Assembly (NCBI RefSeq): GCF_019802125.1
Contig: NZ_JAHVHT010000001.1
Location: 868,001-932,000, forward strand
Direction of reading: 5' to 3'
DNA: 64,000 nt
Source: Tateyamaria omphalii
Lineage (GTDB): Bacteria; Pseudomonadota; Alphaproteobacteria; Rhodobacterales; Rhodobacteraceae
Below the pieces are notes generated by a model, which was not told the DNA's origin, did no database searches, and saw nothing but the letters and a program-made list of their open reading frames with translations. Positions 17,122-26,829 of the stretch are shown one piece after another (the first letter of the stretch is position 1; the number at the start of each line of letters is the position of its first letter). The position numbers were made by a program, and so were the translations under genes.

Positions 17122-17442
17122 CCTGAGCGTCCGAAAACGAAAGTGCGCCACCGGGATTGCCCGGAGCGGCGCGCTCTCGCGCAATTGATGCAAAAAGTGC
17201 AGAATTAGCCGTGAATGGGCAAAGCTCATGGCCGGATGCACAGTATTCCACGCCAAAGCGCACCATCGTTGCGGCATAGGTGACCGCGCACAGCGCCCGC
17301 TGCGGCGAAATCACCCGGAATTTCCATCACTTCCACCCCCGGCCTTTATTGACCCTGCCGTGCGGCAGGCGTACATCAAGGTCCAGTCAACTTTGCCACT
17401 TGACCTGGCGCGGCCACTTCGCGCCAAGAAAAGGAGCCCAAC
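17122..17442. other. Intergenic region before nuo: stem-loops and promoter elements, no convincing gene
   Basis: This 321-base stretch opens with a GC-rich nested hairpin (CCGGG-ATTG-CCCGG at 17151-17164, flanked by GCGCC and GGCGC) that could end the DUF1330 transcript, although no T-run follows. The second half holds the nuo promoter candidates. Open frames crossing it are short, overlap nuoA or the DUF1330 gene on the wrong strand, and lack family features. Confidence 0.5.
17349..17402 (+). promoter_or_regulatory. Candidate nuo operon promoter with two symmetric elements
   Basis: TTGACC (17349-17354) and TACATC (17372-17377) are 17 bases apart and could form the nuoA promoter. The spacer contains the inverted repeat CCTGCCG-TG-CGGCAGG (17354-17369). 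A second symmetric element, GTCAA and TTGAC separated by nine bases, lies just downstream. The symmetry hints at a regulator acting on complex I expression. No start site can be fixed from sequence alone. Confidence 0.4.
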
Positions 17443-18344
<902 letters not shown>

Positions 18345-18353
18345 GGAGCGCAC

Positions 18354-18953
18354 ATGTCCGAAGCAATGACCGAACTTGGCACCTATCTCGAAGCCAAGCG
18401 CCCCGATTGCGTGCTGGCCTGGGATGTGACCTATGGCGAGCTGAACGTCGATGTCGCCCCGTCCAGCCTGACCGGTTTTGTCGAGTTCCTGACGACCGAC
18501 AGCACCTGCAAGTTCTCCACGCTCGTGGACATCACCGGGGTGGACTACCCGGGCCGGGCCAAGCGGTTCGATGTCGTCTACCACTTCCTGTCGATGTACC
18601 AGAACCACCGCATCCGCCTGCGCGTGTCGATCCGCGAAGATCAGATGGTGCCCTCGATCACCGACATCCACCCCTCGGCCAACTGGTTCGAACGCGAAGT
18701 GTTCGACATGTTCGGCATTCTGTTCTCGGGCCACCCGGATTTGCGGCGGATCCTGACGGACTACGGCTTCCGCGGCTACCCGCTGCGCAAGGACTTCCCG
18801 ACCACGGGTTACACTGAAGTGCGCTATGATGAAGCCGAAAAGCGCGTCGTCTACGAACCTGTGTCGCTGGTTCAGGAGTATCGACAGTTTGATTTCATGA
18901 GCCCTTGGGAAGGGGCCGAGTACATCCTGCCGGGTGATGAAAAGACAGACTGA
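18354..18953 (+). CDS. nuoC: NADH-quinone oxidoreductase subunit C
   Basis: The 199-residue 30-kDa-type subunit of the peripheral arm has the family signature [18 protein letters not shown] and GYPLRKDFP. It is separate from NuoD, as usual in alphaproteobacteria, rather than fused as in E. coli. It begins nine bases after nuoB. The next gene on the strand is not a complex I subunit. Confidence 0.95.
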   Translation: MSEAMTELGTYLEAKRPDCVLAWDVTYGELNVDVAPSSLTGFVEFLTTDSTCKFSTLVDITGVDYPGRAKRFDVVYHFLSMYQNHRIRLRVSIREDQMVPSITDIHPSANWFEREVFDMFGILFSGHPDLRRILTDYGFRGYPLRKDFPTTGYTEVRYDEAEKRVVYEPVSLVQEYRQFDFMSPWEGAEYILPGDEKTD

Positions 18954-18989
18954 CGATCCTGCGCGCTGCGATTTGCCAGCAGTGCGCCG

Positions 18990-19871
18990 ATGACCGAACC
19001 ACGCATAGTCATAGGTATCGGCGCCCAAAAGGCTGCTTCCTCCTGGTTGCAGGTCGTTTTGGGCAAACACCCCGATTGCCACATGACGCGCGTCAAAGGG
19101 CTGCACTACTTCAATAAATTCGAGCCGGGGCGCGCCGATCGGGATGTGGAACTGGTTCGCCGCAAGCTTGGAAGCGTGGCTGCCAAACGATCCAAGGGTA
19201 TTGCGGAGGTCAACGGGTTGCCAATCGACCAGTTTGCGTCCGAGATCGAGGCATGGGCCGCACTGACGAAGCATGACACCTTCGATCTCGATGCGTATCG
19301 CAACATGCTATTCATGAATGCGGGCGACGCAGCAGTGGTGGGCGAAGTCACACCTGCCTACAGTTCCCTGTCGCGCGACATACTCCGGCTGATCTATTCC
19401 GTTTCTCCGAATGTGCGACTGGTCTACATTCTGCGCGATCCGGTTCAACGATTGTGGTCAGCAGCCCGCATGCGCGGACGCAGGCATGTGGAAGAGGCCG
19501 GAGGCGAGCGCACTTTGGCCATTGCGACCGTCGAGGCATACTTGGCCGGTGACGTGCCGGAGTACGACAAAAGATCCGACTATGCCGGCACGCTTGCAAA
19601 CCTGGACGCAATAGCACCGCGTGCGCATGTTCACCTGGATTTCTTCGAGCACCTTTTTGATGGCGGTGTCGATCGAGTTTTCCGATTCCTAGATCTTGCA
19701 CCAATGGACCTTCCCGAGGTGGCTCCGGTGAATGCCGGGCTGGCGGCAGACCTTCCCGCGTCCCTCGGTCGTGCGGTGTTTGATCGCCTGTCCGCGCACT
19801 ACACTGCAGCAGAACAGTACTTGGGCGATTTGCCGGAAGAATGGAAAGCTTCAATGAGGGAGTATGGATGA
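18990..19871 (+). CDS. Sulfotransferase-domain protein inserted between nuoC and nuoD
   Basis: The 293-residue protein carries the PAPS-binding signatures of sulfotransferases: the 5'-phosphosulfate loop IGIGAQKAASSWLQ at residues 7-20 and the 3'-phosphate motif YILRDPVQRLWSAARM near residue 150. These enzymes move sulfate from PAPS to a hydroxyl or amine, often on glycans. The acceptor is unknown. It lies 36 bases after nuoC on the same strand, and its codons look less GC-rich than those of nuoC and nuoD, which suggests a later insertion. A 56-residue membrane protein follows at once. Confidence 0.8.
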   Translation: MTEPRIVIGIGAQKAASSWLQVVLGKHPDCHMTRVKGLHYFNKFEPGRADRDVELVRRKLGSVAAKRSKGIAEVNGLPIDQFASEIEAWAALTKHDTFDLDAYRNMLFMNAGDAAVVGEVTPAYSSLSRDILRLIYSVSPNVRLVYILRDPVQRLWSAARMRGRRHVEEAGGERTLAIATVEAYLAGDVPEYDKRSDYAGTLANLDAIAPRAHVHLDFFEHLFDGGVDRVFRFLDLAPMDLPEVAPVNAGLAADLPASLGRAVFDRLSAHYTAAEQYLGDLPEEWKASMREYG

Positions 19872-20042
19872 ATGGATGTCTTTTTGATTGTCGTGGGGGT
19901 TCTTTGCATCATCCCCATGCTCAAACTGCTGCCCCATTTCGGAATTGGAAAATACTGGGCGCTGCTTGCCATTGTGCCGATCGGGACCGTCGGCCTGTTG
20001 TGGTGGATGGCGCTGCGATTGCAGGAGCTGGAACGTCGATAG
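19872..20042 (+). CDS. 56-residue membrane protein downstream of the sulfotransferase
   Basis: The ATG directly follows the sulfotransferase stop (TGA-ATG). The product starts MDVFLIVVGVLCIIPMLKLL and has two hydrophobic segments (about residues 2-19 and 28-47) separated by PHFGIGKYW, ending in the charged LQELERR. A purine-rich GGGAG precedes the start. I do not recognise the family. The close coupling suggests it works with, or was inserted together with, the sulfotransferase. Confidence 0.6.
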   Translation: MDVFLIVVGVLCIIPMLKLLPHFGIGKYWALLAIVPIGTVGLLWWMALRLQELERR

Positions 20043-20215
20043 CGCACTGAACGTGCCGCAGTCTGGGGCGATGCTTCGGTGCTGGCGGCATTGCCGTTAC
20101 AAAGCATCGCAGTTGGGCACCTAACTCTGGCTCTTCCCTTGCGTCCCCAATATAAACCCTTAGAAGCAGTGCCGAAGCGTCGGCACAGACACGTCGCGAA
20201 CTGCATGGTGAACAC
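20043..20215 (+). promoter_or_regulatory. Spacer before nuoD with a TATAAA element and a perfect hairpin
   Basis: This 173-base spacer is the longest in the nuo cluster. It contains TATAAA at 20151-20156, for which I see no good -35 partner, and the perfect inverted repeat GTGCCGA-AGCG-TCGGCAC at 20169-20186 without a T-run. A secondary promoter for nuoD onward, or a processing hairpin, would both make sense after an inserted two-gene cassette. Confidence 0.35.
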
Positions 20216-21433
20216 ATGATGGACGGCTCCAACTTCGATGACGCCCTGACGGGCGAACAGAAGATCCGCAACTTCAACATCAATTTCGGCCCGCAACACC
20301 CTGCGGCACACGGGGTTTTGCGCCTCGTACTCGAGCTTGACGGCGAGATCGTGGAACGCTGCGACCCGCATATCGGTCTGCTGCACCGTGGCACTGAAAA
20401 GCTGATGGAGTCGCGGACCTACCTGCAAAACCTGCCGTATTTCGACCGGCTCGATTATGTGGCACCGATGAACCAGGAACACGCATGGTGTCTGGCCATC
20501 GAAAAGCTGACGGGCGTCGAGGTGCCCCGCCGCGCCTCCCTGATCCGCGTGCTGTTCTGTGAGATCGGGCGCATCCTGAACCACCTCCTGAACATCACCA
20601 CGCAGGCGCTCGACGTCGGCGCGCTCACCCCGCCGCTTTGGGGCTTTGAAGAGCGTGAAGAGCTGATGATTTTCTACGAACGGGCCTGCGGCGCGCGTTT
20701 GCACGCCGCCTATTTCCGTCCCGGCGGTGTCCACCAGGACCTGCCACCCGAACTGCTTGACGATATCGAGGCGTGGTCCGAGAAATTCATGTCCGGCTTT
20801 ATGGTCGACATCGACGGCCTGCTGACCGAAAACCGCATCTTCAAGCAGCGCAACGCCGATATCGGCATCGTGACCGAGGATGACATCCAGAAATACGGCT
20901 TCTCGGGCGTCATGGTGCGGGGCAGTGGCTTTGCATGGGACCTGCGCCGCGCACAGCCCTATGAATGCTACGACGAATTCGACTTCCAGATCCCCGTGGG
21001 CAAGAACGGCGACTGCTATGACCGCTACCTCGTCCGCATGGAAGAGATGCGCCAGTCGATCTCGATCATCCAGCAGGCCATCGCCAAATTGCGCGATTGC
21101 CCCGGCGACGTGCTGGCCCGTGGCAAGCTGACACCGCCCTCGCGCACCGACATGAAAACTTCGATGGAAGCGCTGATCCATCACTTCAAACTCTACACCG
21201 AAGGGTTCCACGTGCCCGAGGGCGAAGTCTATGCCGCCGTCGAAGCACCCAAGGGCGAGTTCGGCGTCTACCTCGTGGCCGATGGCACCAACAAACCTTA
21301 CCGCGCCAAACTCCGCGCGCCGGGGTTCCTGCACTTGCAGGCGATGGACTATATCTCCAAAGGGCACCAGCTGGCCGACGTCGCCGCCATCATCGGCACG
21401 ATGGATGTGGTGTTCGGGGAAATCGACCGCTGA
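20216..21433 (+). CDS. nuoD: NADH-quinone oxidoreductase subunit D
   Basis: The 405-residue 49-kDa-type subunit has the signature [21 protein letters not shown] (in parts F-G-P-Q-H-P-A-A-H) near residue 22, with the quinone-site His, and [23 protein letters not shown] and [28 protein letters not shown] (in parts) at the C-terminus. It binds the quinone headgroup together with NuoB. Two adjacent ATG codons could serve as the start. Confidence 0.96.
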   Translation: MMDGSNFDDALTGEQKIRNFNINFGPQHPAAHGVLRLVLELDGEIVERCDPHIGLLHRGTEKLMESRTYLQNLPYFDRLDYVAPMNQEHAWCLAIEKLTGVEVPRRASLIRVLFCEIGRILNHLLNITTQALDVGALTPPLWGFEEREELMIFYERACGARLHAAYFRPGGVHQDLPPELLDDIEAWSEKFMSGFMVDIDGLLTENRIFKQRNADIGIVTEDDIQKYGFSGVMVRGSGFAWDLRRAQPYECYDEFDFQIPVGKNGDCYDRYLVRMEEMRQSISIIQQAIAKLRDCPGDVLARGKLTPPSRTDMKTSMEALIHHFKLYTEGFHVPEGEVYAAVEAPKGEFGVYLVADGTNKPYRAKLRAPGFLHLQAMDYISKGHQLADVAAIIGTMDVVFGEIDR

Positions 21434-21509
21434 TCCGATCCTTCATCTTGCCAAATAAACTCCCGCCGGAGGCTCCCGCAGTCTCCACGCAGACCAAGGG
21501 AAGACTTAA

Positions 21510-22661
21510 ATGCTCCGCCGTCTCCACCCAGACCAGCCCGAAACCTTCGCTTTCACGCCCGACAACCAGGCCTGGGCCGAAGCGCAGATCACCAAGTACC
21601 CCGAGGGCCGACAGGCCTCCGCTATCATCCCGCTCCTGTGGCGCGCGCAGGAACAAGAAGGCTGGCTGACCCGCCCGGCGATCGAATCCGTGGCCGACAT
21701 GCTCGACCTTGCCTATATGCGCGCTCTCGAAGTGGCGTCTTTCTACTTCATGTTTCAGCTACAACCTGTTGGCTCAGTTGCACATATTCAGGTCTGCGGC
21801 ACCACATCCTGCATGATCTGCGGCGCCGAAGACCTTGTGGCCGTCTGCAAGGACAAGATCGCGCCCAAGGCCCACCAGCTGTCCGCCGATGGCAAGTTTT
21901 CTTGGGAAGAGGTCGAATGCCTCGGTTCCTGCGCCAACGCACCCATGGCCCAGATCGGCAAGGACTATTACGAGGACCTGACCGCCGCCCGCATGGGCGA
22001 GATCATCGACGAGCTCGCGAAGGGCGAGGTGCCGACACCCGGTCCGCAGAACGGCCGTTACGCATCCGAACCGCTCAGCGGGCTGACCAGCCTCAAAGAT
22101 TTTGACAGCGGTCACACCAAGTACAACGCCTCTGTCCAGCTTGCGACGGATATCGGTGACACTGTGAAGCGGATCGACGGCACCGAGGTGCCGTTGCTGG
22201 CACCATGGGGCAAGGCAAACGCCGCAGCCAGCGCAAGCAACACAAACGAAAAGCCTGTGTCCAAGGCACCGCCAAAGGAAAAAAAGTCCAAGGCCAAGCC
22301 CAAACCGAGCGCTCCGGTAACGAAAAATAAATCGCAGCAAAAACAATCGGGTGAGGCTGTCCCCGCGGGGACAAAACCCGCCCTTTTGACCGAGGCGCGC
22401 GATGGCGGCGCAGACGATCTGAAGCTGATCAAGGGCGTGGGCCCCGGCCTCGAGAAAGAGCTGAACGCCAAGGGTGTCTATCACTTCGACCAGATCGCAT
22501 CGTGGACCGAGGACGAAGTGGCATGGGCCGATCAGAACCTCGTGCGCTTCAAGGGCCGGGTAAGCCGTGACAATTGGGTCACGCAGGCGAAAGCCCTCTC
22601 ACGGGGAGAAGAAACAGAATTTTCCCAACGCGCGAAAAAAGACGGTATCTATAAGGAATAA
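21510..22661 (+). CDS. nuoE: NADH-quinone oxidoreductase subunit E with long C-terminal extension
   Basis: The 383-residue product is more than twice the usual NuoE length of about 165-220. Residues 1 to about 170 are the 24-kDa thioredoxin-like subunit with 2Fe-2S ligands Cys96, Cys101, Cys137 and Cys141. A Lys/Ala/Pro-rich linker follows. Residues about 300-360 form a helix-hairpin-helix-like domain ([17 protein letters not shown], then [19 protein letters not shown]). The same domain ends the next protein. In complex I, NuoE sits beside NuoF in the NADH module. Extended NuoE forms occur in alphaproteobacteria; the role of the tail is not established. Confidence 0.93.
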   Translation: MLRRLHPDQPETFAFTPDNQAWAEAQITKYPEGRQASAIIPLLWRAQEQEGWLTRPAIESVADMLDLAYMRALEVASFYFMFQLQPVGSVAHIQVCGTTSCMICGAEDLVAVCKDKIAPKAHQLSADGKFSWEEVECLGSCANAPMAQIGKDYYEDLTAARMGEIIDELAKGEVPTPGPQNGRYASEPLSGLTSLKDFDSGHTKYNASVQLATDIGDTVKRIDGTEVPLLAPWGKANAAASASNTNEKPVSKAPPKEKKSKAKPKPSAPVTKNKSQQKQSGEAVPAGTKPALLTEARDGGADDLKLIKGVGPGLEKELNAKGVYHFDQIASWTEDEVAWADQNLVRFKGRVSRDNWVTQAKALSRGEETEFSQRAKKDGIYKE

Positions 22662-22687
22662 TATCTGCAAACGGGGGAGATATCCTT

Positions 22688-23437
22688 ATGGACAACAACG
22701 AAGGAATGATCAGCTGCACGATCGGCTGCTGGCTTGTGGCGCTTTTGGGGGGCGCATTGGCCGCGGTGTTACTCATGGTGCTCGGCGGCTGGGGCTTTAT
22801 GCAGGGCGTGTTCATGGGGCTCGTCGTGGCTGCCGTGGCAGGCGCGTTGCTGAGCTGGATCATATGCAAACCGCTGCCCGCGATTGGCGAAGCGACCACC
22901 GAAGCTGCCAAAACCGACGCGGCACCAACGCCGACTGCCAAGGCGGCGCCTGCGGCTGCGGGAACGGACGCGACGGCTGCCGCCGAGATCAAACCTTCGA
23001 CCCCGCTGCCGGGTGAGGATGATCTGGCCGCCCGCAAGGGTGAATGGAAATACGAAGCTGAACAAAAGCCCAAGGCGAAAGCCAAGGACAAGCCCAAAGC
23101 CAAGCCGGCTGCCAAGAAGAAGGCGGACGCTCCGGCTGCCGCGGATGAAGGCACGAAGCCTGAGACGCTTTCTGCCGCGCGCGAGGGTGGTCCCGACAAC
23201 CTGAAGGAAATCAAAGGTGTAGGCCCGAAACTTGAAGCGCTTCTGCATTCGATGGGCTTCTACCATTTCGATCAGGTTGCCAGCTGGGGCGCCGACGAGG
23301 TGGCGTGGGTTGATCAGAACCTTGAGGGGTTCAAGGGCCGTGTGACACGTGATGACTGGGTCGCGCAGGCCAAGATCCTCGCCGCCGGTGGTGAGACCGA
23401 GTTTTCCAAGAAGGTCGACAAGGGCGGTGTCTACTGA
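22688..23437 (+). CDS. Membrane protein with a helix-hairpin-helix-like domain shared with NuoE
   Basis: The 249-residue protein has two predicted membrane helices in residues about 7-60 (CTIGCWLVALLGGALAAVLL; GVFMGLVVAAVAGALLSWII), a long Ala/Lys/Pro linker and a C-terminal domain at about 170-245 (DNLKEIKGVGPKLEALLHSM, FDQVASWGADEVAWVDQNL). Most positions of this last domain match the NuoE tail, including the final G-E-T-E-F-S. The shared module suggests both proteins bind the same partner, or each other, and could link the NADH module to the membrane. GGGGAGA precedes the ATG. Confidence 0.75.
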   Translation: MDNNEGMISCTIGCWLVALLGGALAAVLLMVLGGWGFMQGVFMGLVVAAVAGALLSWIICKPLPAIGEATTEAAKTDAAPTPTAKAAPAAAGTDATAAAEIKPSTPLPGEDDLAARKGEWKYEAEQKPKAKAKDKPKAKPAAKKKADAPAAADEGTKPETLSAAREGGPDNLKEIKGVGPKLEALLHSMGFYHFDQVASWGADEVAWVDQNLEGFKGRVTRDDWVAQAKILAAGGETEFSKKVDKGGVY

Positions 23438-23440
23438 CGC

Positions 23441-23659
23441 ATGTCCGGACCGCTTGATCCGAAACTGGCCCGTCAGGGCCGTATCGCGGCCCTTGTGATT
23501 GCAGGGGCCGCTTTGCTGTCCATCTTTGCGCCCGTGATCGTGCAGGCGCTCAGCTTGCCCGCGCGGTACGAAATTCTTATTTTGCTCTTTGCGCTGGCTG
23601 CGTTCATTTGGGCACTGGTGGTGGCCCTCAGGATTTGGCAAAAGAGCCGCGACAACTGA
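23441..23659 (+). CDS. 72-residue two-helix membrane protein, DUF5337-like
   Basis: The short protein has two hydrophobic segments (about residues 15-37 and 44-66) with a basic N-terminus (LARQGRIAALV) and C-terminus (RIWQKSRDN). It resembles the small DUF5337 family that I associate with Rhodobacterales nuo clusters; this match is from memory. It sits three bases after the previous stop and before nuoF. It may be an accessory membrane subunit or assembly protein. Confidence 0.65.
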   Translation: MSGPLDPKLARQGRIAALVIAGAALLSIFAPVIVQALSLPARYEILILLFALAAFIWALVVALRIWQKSRDN

Positions 23660-23728
23660 CGGCCCCGCGCGCGGGCTGTTATGGCAAAGGATCACGCGCT
23701 GTACCGCGTGTTACAAAAGGACGTACCC

Positions 23729-25009
23729 ATGCTGGCTGACAAGGATCGTATCTTTACCAACCTTTACGGGATGCACGACCGCACGCTGAAAGGCGCGCAG
23801 GCCCGTGGTCACTGGGATGGGACGGACAAGCTGATCCAGAAGGGCCGCGATTGGATTGTTCAGGAGATGAAGGACAGCGGCCTGCGTGGCCGGGGCGGCG
23901 CGGGTTTCCCGACCGGTCTGAAATGGTCCTTCATGCCGAAGGAATCGGATGGGCGTCCGGCCTATCTGGTTGTGAACGCTGACGAATCCGAGCCGGGCAC
24001 CTGCAAGGACCGCGAGATCATGCGCCACGATCCGCACACGCTGATCGAAGGGTGCCTGATCGCCAGCTTCGCGATGAACGCGCATGCGTGCTACATCTAC
24101 ATCCGCGGCGAATACATCCGTGAGAAGGAAGCGCTGCAGGCGGCGATTGATGAGGCTTACGACGCGGGTCTCGTTGGCCCGAACGCCTCTGGCTCTGGCT
24201 GGGACTTCGACATTTACCTGCACCACGGGGCCGGGGCCTATATCTGCGGTGAGGAAACCGCGCTGCTCGAGTCGCTTGAAGGCAAAAAGGGTATGCCGCG
24301 CATGAAGCCGCCGTTCCCGGCGGGTGCGGGTCTCTATGGCTGCCCGACGACTGTGAACAATGTCGAGTCCATTGCAGTTGTGCCGACGATCCTGCGTCGG
24401 GGTGGCTCGTGGTTTTCATCCTTTGGCCGTCCGAACAACGCGGGCACCAAGTTGTTTGCCATCTCCGGCCACGTGAACAATCCGTGCGTCGTGGAAGAGG
24501 CGATGTCGATCAGCTTCGAAGAGTTGATCGAAAAGCATTGTGGCGGCATCCGCGGTGGGTGGGACAACCTCAAGGCTGTGATCCCCGGTGGCTCTTCCGT
24601 TCCCTGCGTGCGCGGGGAGAAGATGAAAGACGCCATCATGGACTTCGACTATCTGCGAAACGATCTGCAGTCGGGTCTGGGCACGGCGGCGGTGATCGTG
24701 ATGGATCAGTCGACCGACATCATCAAGGCGATCTGGCGGCTGTCCAAATTTTACAAGCACGAATCCTGCGGCCAGTGCACGCCTTGTCGTGAAGGCACGG
24801 GTTGGATGATGCGCGTGATGGAGCGGTTGGTGCATGGTGAAGCGGAGGTCGAGGAGATCGACATGCTGCTAGACGTGACCAAGCAGGTTGAGGGTCACAC
24901 GATCTGTGCGCTGGGTGATGCGGCAGCGTGGCCGATCCAGGGGCTGATCCGGAACTTCCGGGATGAGATCGAGGATCGGATCAAGACGCAGCGGATCGCG
25001 GCGGAGTGA
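23729..25009 (+). CDS. nuoF: NADH-quinone oxidoreductase subunit F
   Basis: The 426-residue 51-kDa subunit binds NADH, FMN and the N3 4Fe-4S cluster. Seen here are the nucleotide/FMN loop [50 protein letters not shown] and the cluster ligands Cys347, Cys350, Cys353 ([11 protein letters not shown]) and Cys393. I chose the ATG after AAAAGGACG over one 16 codons upstream. It is the entry point of electrons into complex I. Confidence 0.96.
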   Translation: MLADKDRIFTNLYGMHDRTLKGAQARGHWDGTDKLIQKGRDWIVQEMKDSGLRGRGGAGFPTGLKWSFMPKESDGRPAYLVVNADESEPGTCKDREIMRHDPHTLIEGCLIASFAMNAHACYIYIRGEYIREKEALQAAIDEAYDAGLVGPNASGSGWDFDIYLHHGAGAYICGEETALLESLEGKKGMPRMKPPFPAGAGLYGCPTTVNNVESIAVVPTILRRGGSWFSSFGRPNNAGTKLFAISGHVNNPCVVEEAMSISFEELIEKHCGGIRGGWDNLKAVIPGGSSVPCVRGEKMKDAIMDFDYLRNDLQSGLGTAAVIVMDQSTDIIKAIWRLSKFYKHESCGQCTPCREGTGWMMRVMERLVHGEAEVEEIDMLLDVTKQVEGHTICALGDAAAWPIQGLIRNFRDEIEDRIKTQRIAAE

Positions 25010-25410
25010 TGCTGCGCATACTTACCGTTTGCATTGGGCTTGTCGCAGGGTCTGCCGCCGCCGCTTTGGAAATGAATTCCACTGAAAAAGCTATGGCTGG
25101 CCTGATGGTCGCGCGAATGCTGCAAAACGATTGTAAGCCTGATGTCACATGGGCAGGTCAATCCGGTGCGACAACCTTCTACGCAAAGAACTTCAATACT
25201 CTTGTCGCCGAAGGCCATTCGAAATCTGCGCTGCGGAAGTTTGAGCGACATAGGACGAAATGGTTGCAAGCTTCCATCGATTGGATGGAAGACGCTGGTA
25301 TCAAACTCGCTGGCTTGTCCCGGGAACAGGTACGAGATGCCGGTTGCGATTGGGCGTCTTCGATCTCTGGCACCAATCACCCAGCGGGTCGGTTCCTGAA
25401 AAGCAAGTGA
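25009..25410 (+). CDS. Secreted small protein after nuoF, possibly DUF5333-related
   Basis: The 133-residue product starts with a signal peptide ([21 protein letters not shown]), and the mature part has conserved-looking Cys residues (QNDCKPDV, DAGCDWAS). The segment MAGLMVARMLQNDCKPD resembles AVGIADEIRKNCPDIS in the protein encoded at 26425, so the two may be distant paralogues. The start overlaps the nuoF stop as TGATG. A periplasmic location is predicted; function is unknown. Confidence 0.65.
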   Translation: MLRILTVCIGLVAGSAAAALEMNSTEKAMAGLMVARMLQNDCKPDVTWAGQSGATTFYAKNFNTLVAEGHSKSALRKFERHRTKWLQASIDWMEDAGIKLAGLSREQVRDAGCDWASSISGTNHPAGRFLKSK

Positions 25411-25442
25411 CCCAGAGCATTTGTATAAGCGAGTTCTGATCA

Positions 25443-25886
25443 ATGCACCTCGCTGAATTCAATATCGGTACTCTGAAATATGACTGGGAAGATCCGCGCG
25501 TTGCGGACTTCCTGAACAACCTCGACCGTGTCTATGACATCGCGCGCCGCTCGCCCGGCTATATCTGGCATCTGGAAGGCGACGACATGGAGGCGGCACA
25601 GCTTGACCCTGATGGCCCGCTCGGGGGCAATCCCCGCACTGCAAGCACGCTCTCCGTTTGGAAAGACGTCGAAAGCCTGCACAATTTCACCTTCAACACC
25701 GTTCACAAGCAGTTCTATGACCGGAAGGGCGAATGGTACGATCCGGATCAGGGATTGCGCTTTGTCATGTGGTGGGTGGCGCCAGGGCATATACCCACGA
25801 TTGAGGAGGCACTTGACCGCTTCCATCATCTTGAAAACCATGGCAATACGGATCACGCCTTTGGCTGGGATCATGCCCTGACCTGA
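25443..25886 (+). CDS. DUF3291-type protein
   Basis: The 147-residue protein has the features of the DUF3291 family, a dimeric alpha-beta barrel: MHLAEFNIGTLKYD, a central LSVWKDVESLHNFTFNTVH, and a C-terminal FVMWWVAPGHIPTIEEALDRFHHL (in parts W-W-V-A-P-G-H-I-P). Related ferredoxin-like barrels include heme-binding and monooxygenase proteins, but no activity is known for this family. It is cytosolic and lies in the nuoF-nuoG gap. Confidence 0.75.
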   Translation: MHLAEFNIGTLKYDWEDPRVADFLNNLDRVYDIARRSPGYIWHLEGDDMEAAQLDPDGPLGGNPRTASTLSVWKDVESLHNFTFNTVHKQFYDRKGEWYDPDQGLRFVMWWVAPGHIPTIEEALDRFHHLENHGNTDHAFGWDHALT

Positions 25887-25915
25887 GGCCCGAGACCGGG
25901 GTGGAGGAGACCGCA

Positions 25916-26305
25916 GTGACCAAGAGCAAGAGCCGCGCTGAGGCAGACCGAAGGATCGACCTGCGTCCGGTGCTGTTGACCGGCATTCTTCTGATAGCAG
26001 CGTTGGTGTTGACCGCCTGCTCCGGGGAGCGCCGCGCTGAACGTGTCGCCTTTGACGGGGTGTTCTTCCGTGCCAATTCCAGCAAGGTGGACAAACAGCG
26101 TGATCAGTTTGAGGTGTCCGTTTCGCCTGTGTCCGCGTCGCTGGAAGGCGCGCGTGAGGCTGGCCGTTACGAGGCCATTCGCTATTGTATCAAGCAGTTC
26201 GGATCTTCGGACATTGCATGGATTGAGGGGCCAGATGCCGAAGACGGAACACTGCGCACCAACGGTGACAAGTTGATCTTGCGCGGTGCCTGCACGCCAG
26301 CGTGA
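25916..26305 (+). CDS. Predicted lipoprotein or single-pass protein in the nuoF-nuoG gap
   Basis: The 129-residue product starts at GTG behind GGAGGAG. A charged N-terminus of about 20 residues precedes a hydrophobic stretch VLLTGILLIAALVLTAC, in which L-T-A-C reads as a lipobox. The mature part (RVAFDGVFFRANSSKVDKQR, EAGRYEAIRYCIKQFG) resembles no family I can name. It may be an outer- or inner-membrane lipoprotein associated with respiration. An alternative GTG five codons upstream is less likely. Confidence 0.6.
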   Translation: MTKSKSRAEADRRIDLRPVLLTGILLIAALVLTACSGERRAERVAFDGVFFRANSSKVDKQRDQFEVSVSPVSASLEGAREAGRYEAIRYCIKQFGSSDIAWIEGPDAEDGTLRTNGDKLILRGACTPA

Positions 26306-26424
26306 TCACAAGCGTCGATTAAGGCGACATTTTGCGTCCTAACGGGTTGTGTCGCCTCGTGTTATTGCATAGCACGAACCTGCTTTCCCACATGGCATCA
26401 AAGTGATGCACAAGGTGGAGAGAA

Positions 26425-26826
26425 ATGATGCGCGCAATGACCATGGCCCTGATCCTTAGCCTGACTGCCGGGATAGCCTCGGCGAAGCCTCATCTGCGGG
26501 ATGTGCCCGAGATTGATGGCACCCTTCTGGCTGTCGGGATCGCGGACGAGATTCGGAAAAACTGCCCTGACATTTCGGCGCGGATGGTGCGCGCCTATAC
26601 GCTTGTCACCGGGTTGAAGGACAAGGCCCGAGACCTGGGCTACACCGACGCGGAGATTGATGCCTATCGCAAGTCCGACGCGGAAAAGGCGCGGCTGAGG
26701 GCGGCGGGCGAGGCGTATTTGCAACGTGGCGGTGTGACCGCTGGCCAGCCCGCGACCTATTGCGCGCTGGGCCGTGCCGAAATTGAAAAAGGCGGCCAGA
26801 TCGGCGCCCTATTGAGGATGAACTGA
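26425..26826 (+). CDS. Secreted DUF5333-like protein before nuoG
   Basis: The 133-residue product has an N-terminal signal peptide (ALILSLTAGIASAKP), two Cys residues (IRKNCPDIS, PATYCALG) and a helical body (TGLKDKARDLGYTDAEIDAY). It resembles DUF5333 proteins that I recall from Rhodobacterales nuo clusters; the family name is tentative. A GGAGAG precedes the ATG. The 119-base gap before it contains distant GGCGACA and TGTCGCC arms that may pair. Periplasmic; function unknown. Confidence 0.65.
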   Translation: MMRAMTMALILSLTAGIASAKPHLRDVPEIDGTLLAVGIADEIRKNCPDISARMVRAYTLVTGLKDKARDLGYTDAEIDAYRKSDAEKARLRAAGEAYLQRGGVTAGQPATYCALGRAEIEKGGQIGALLRMN

Positions 26827-26829
26827 CGC

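Noticed and set aside
17009-17314. Minus-strand open frame of 101 residues across the DUF1330 gene and the pre-nuo region
   Set aside because: It overlaps the DUF1330 gene on the opposite strand, has an Arg/Thr-rich unnatural composition at its end and no family features.
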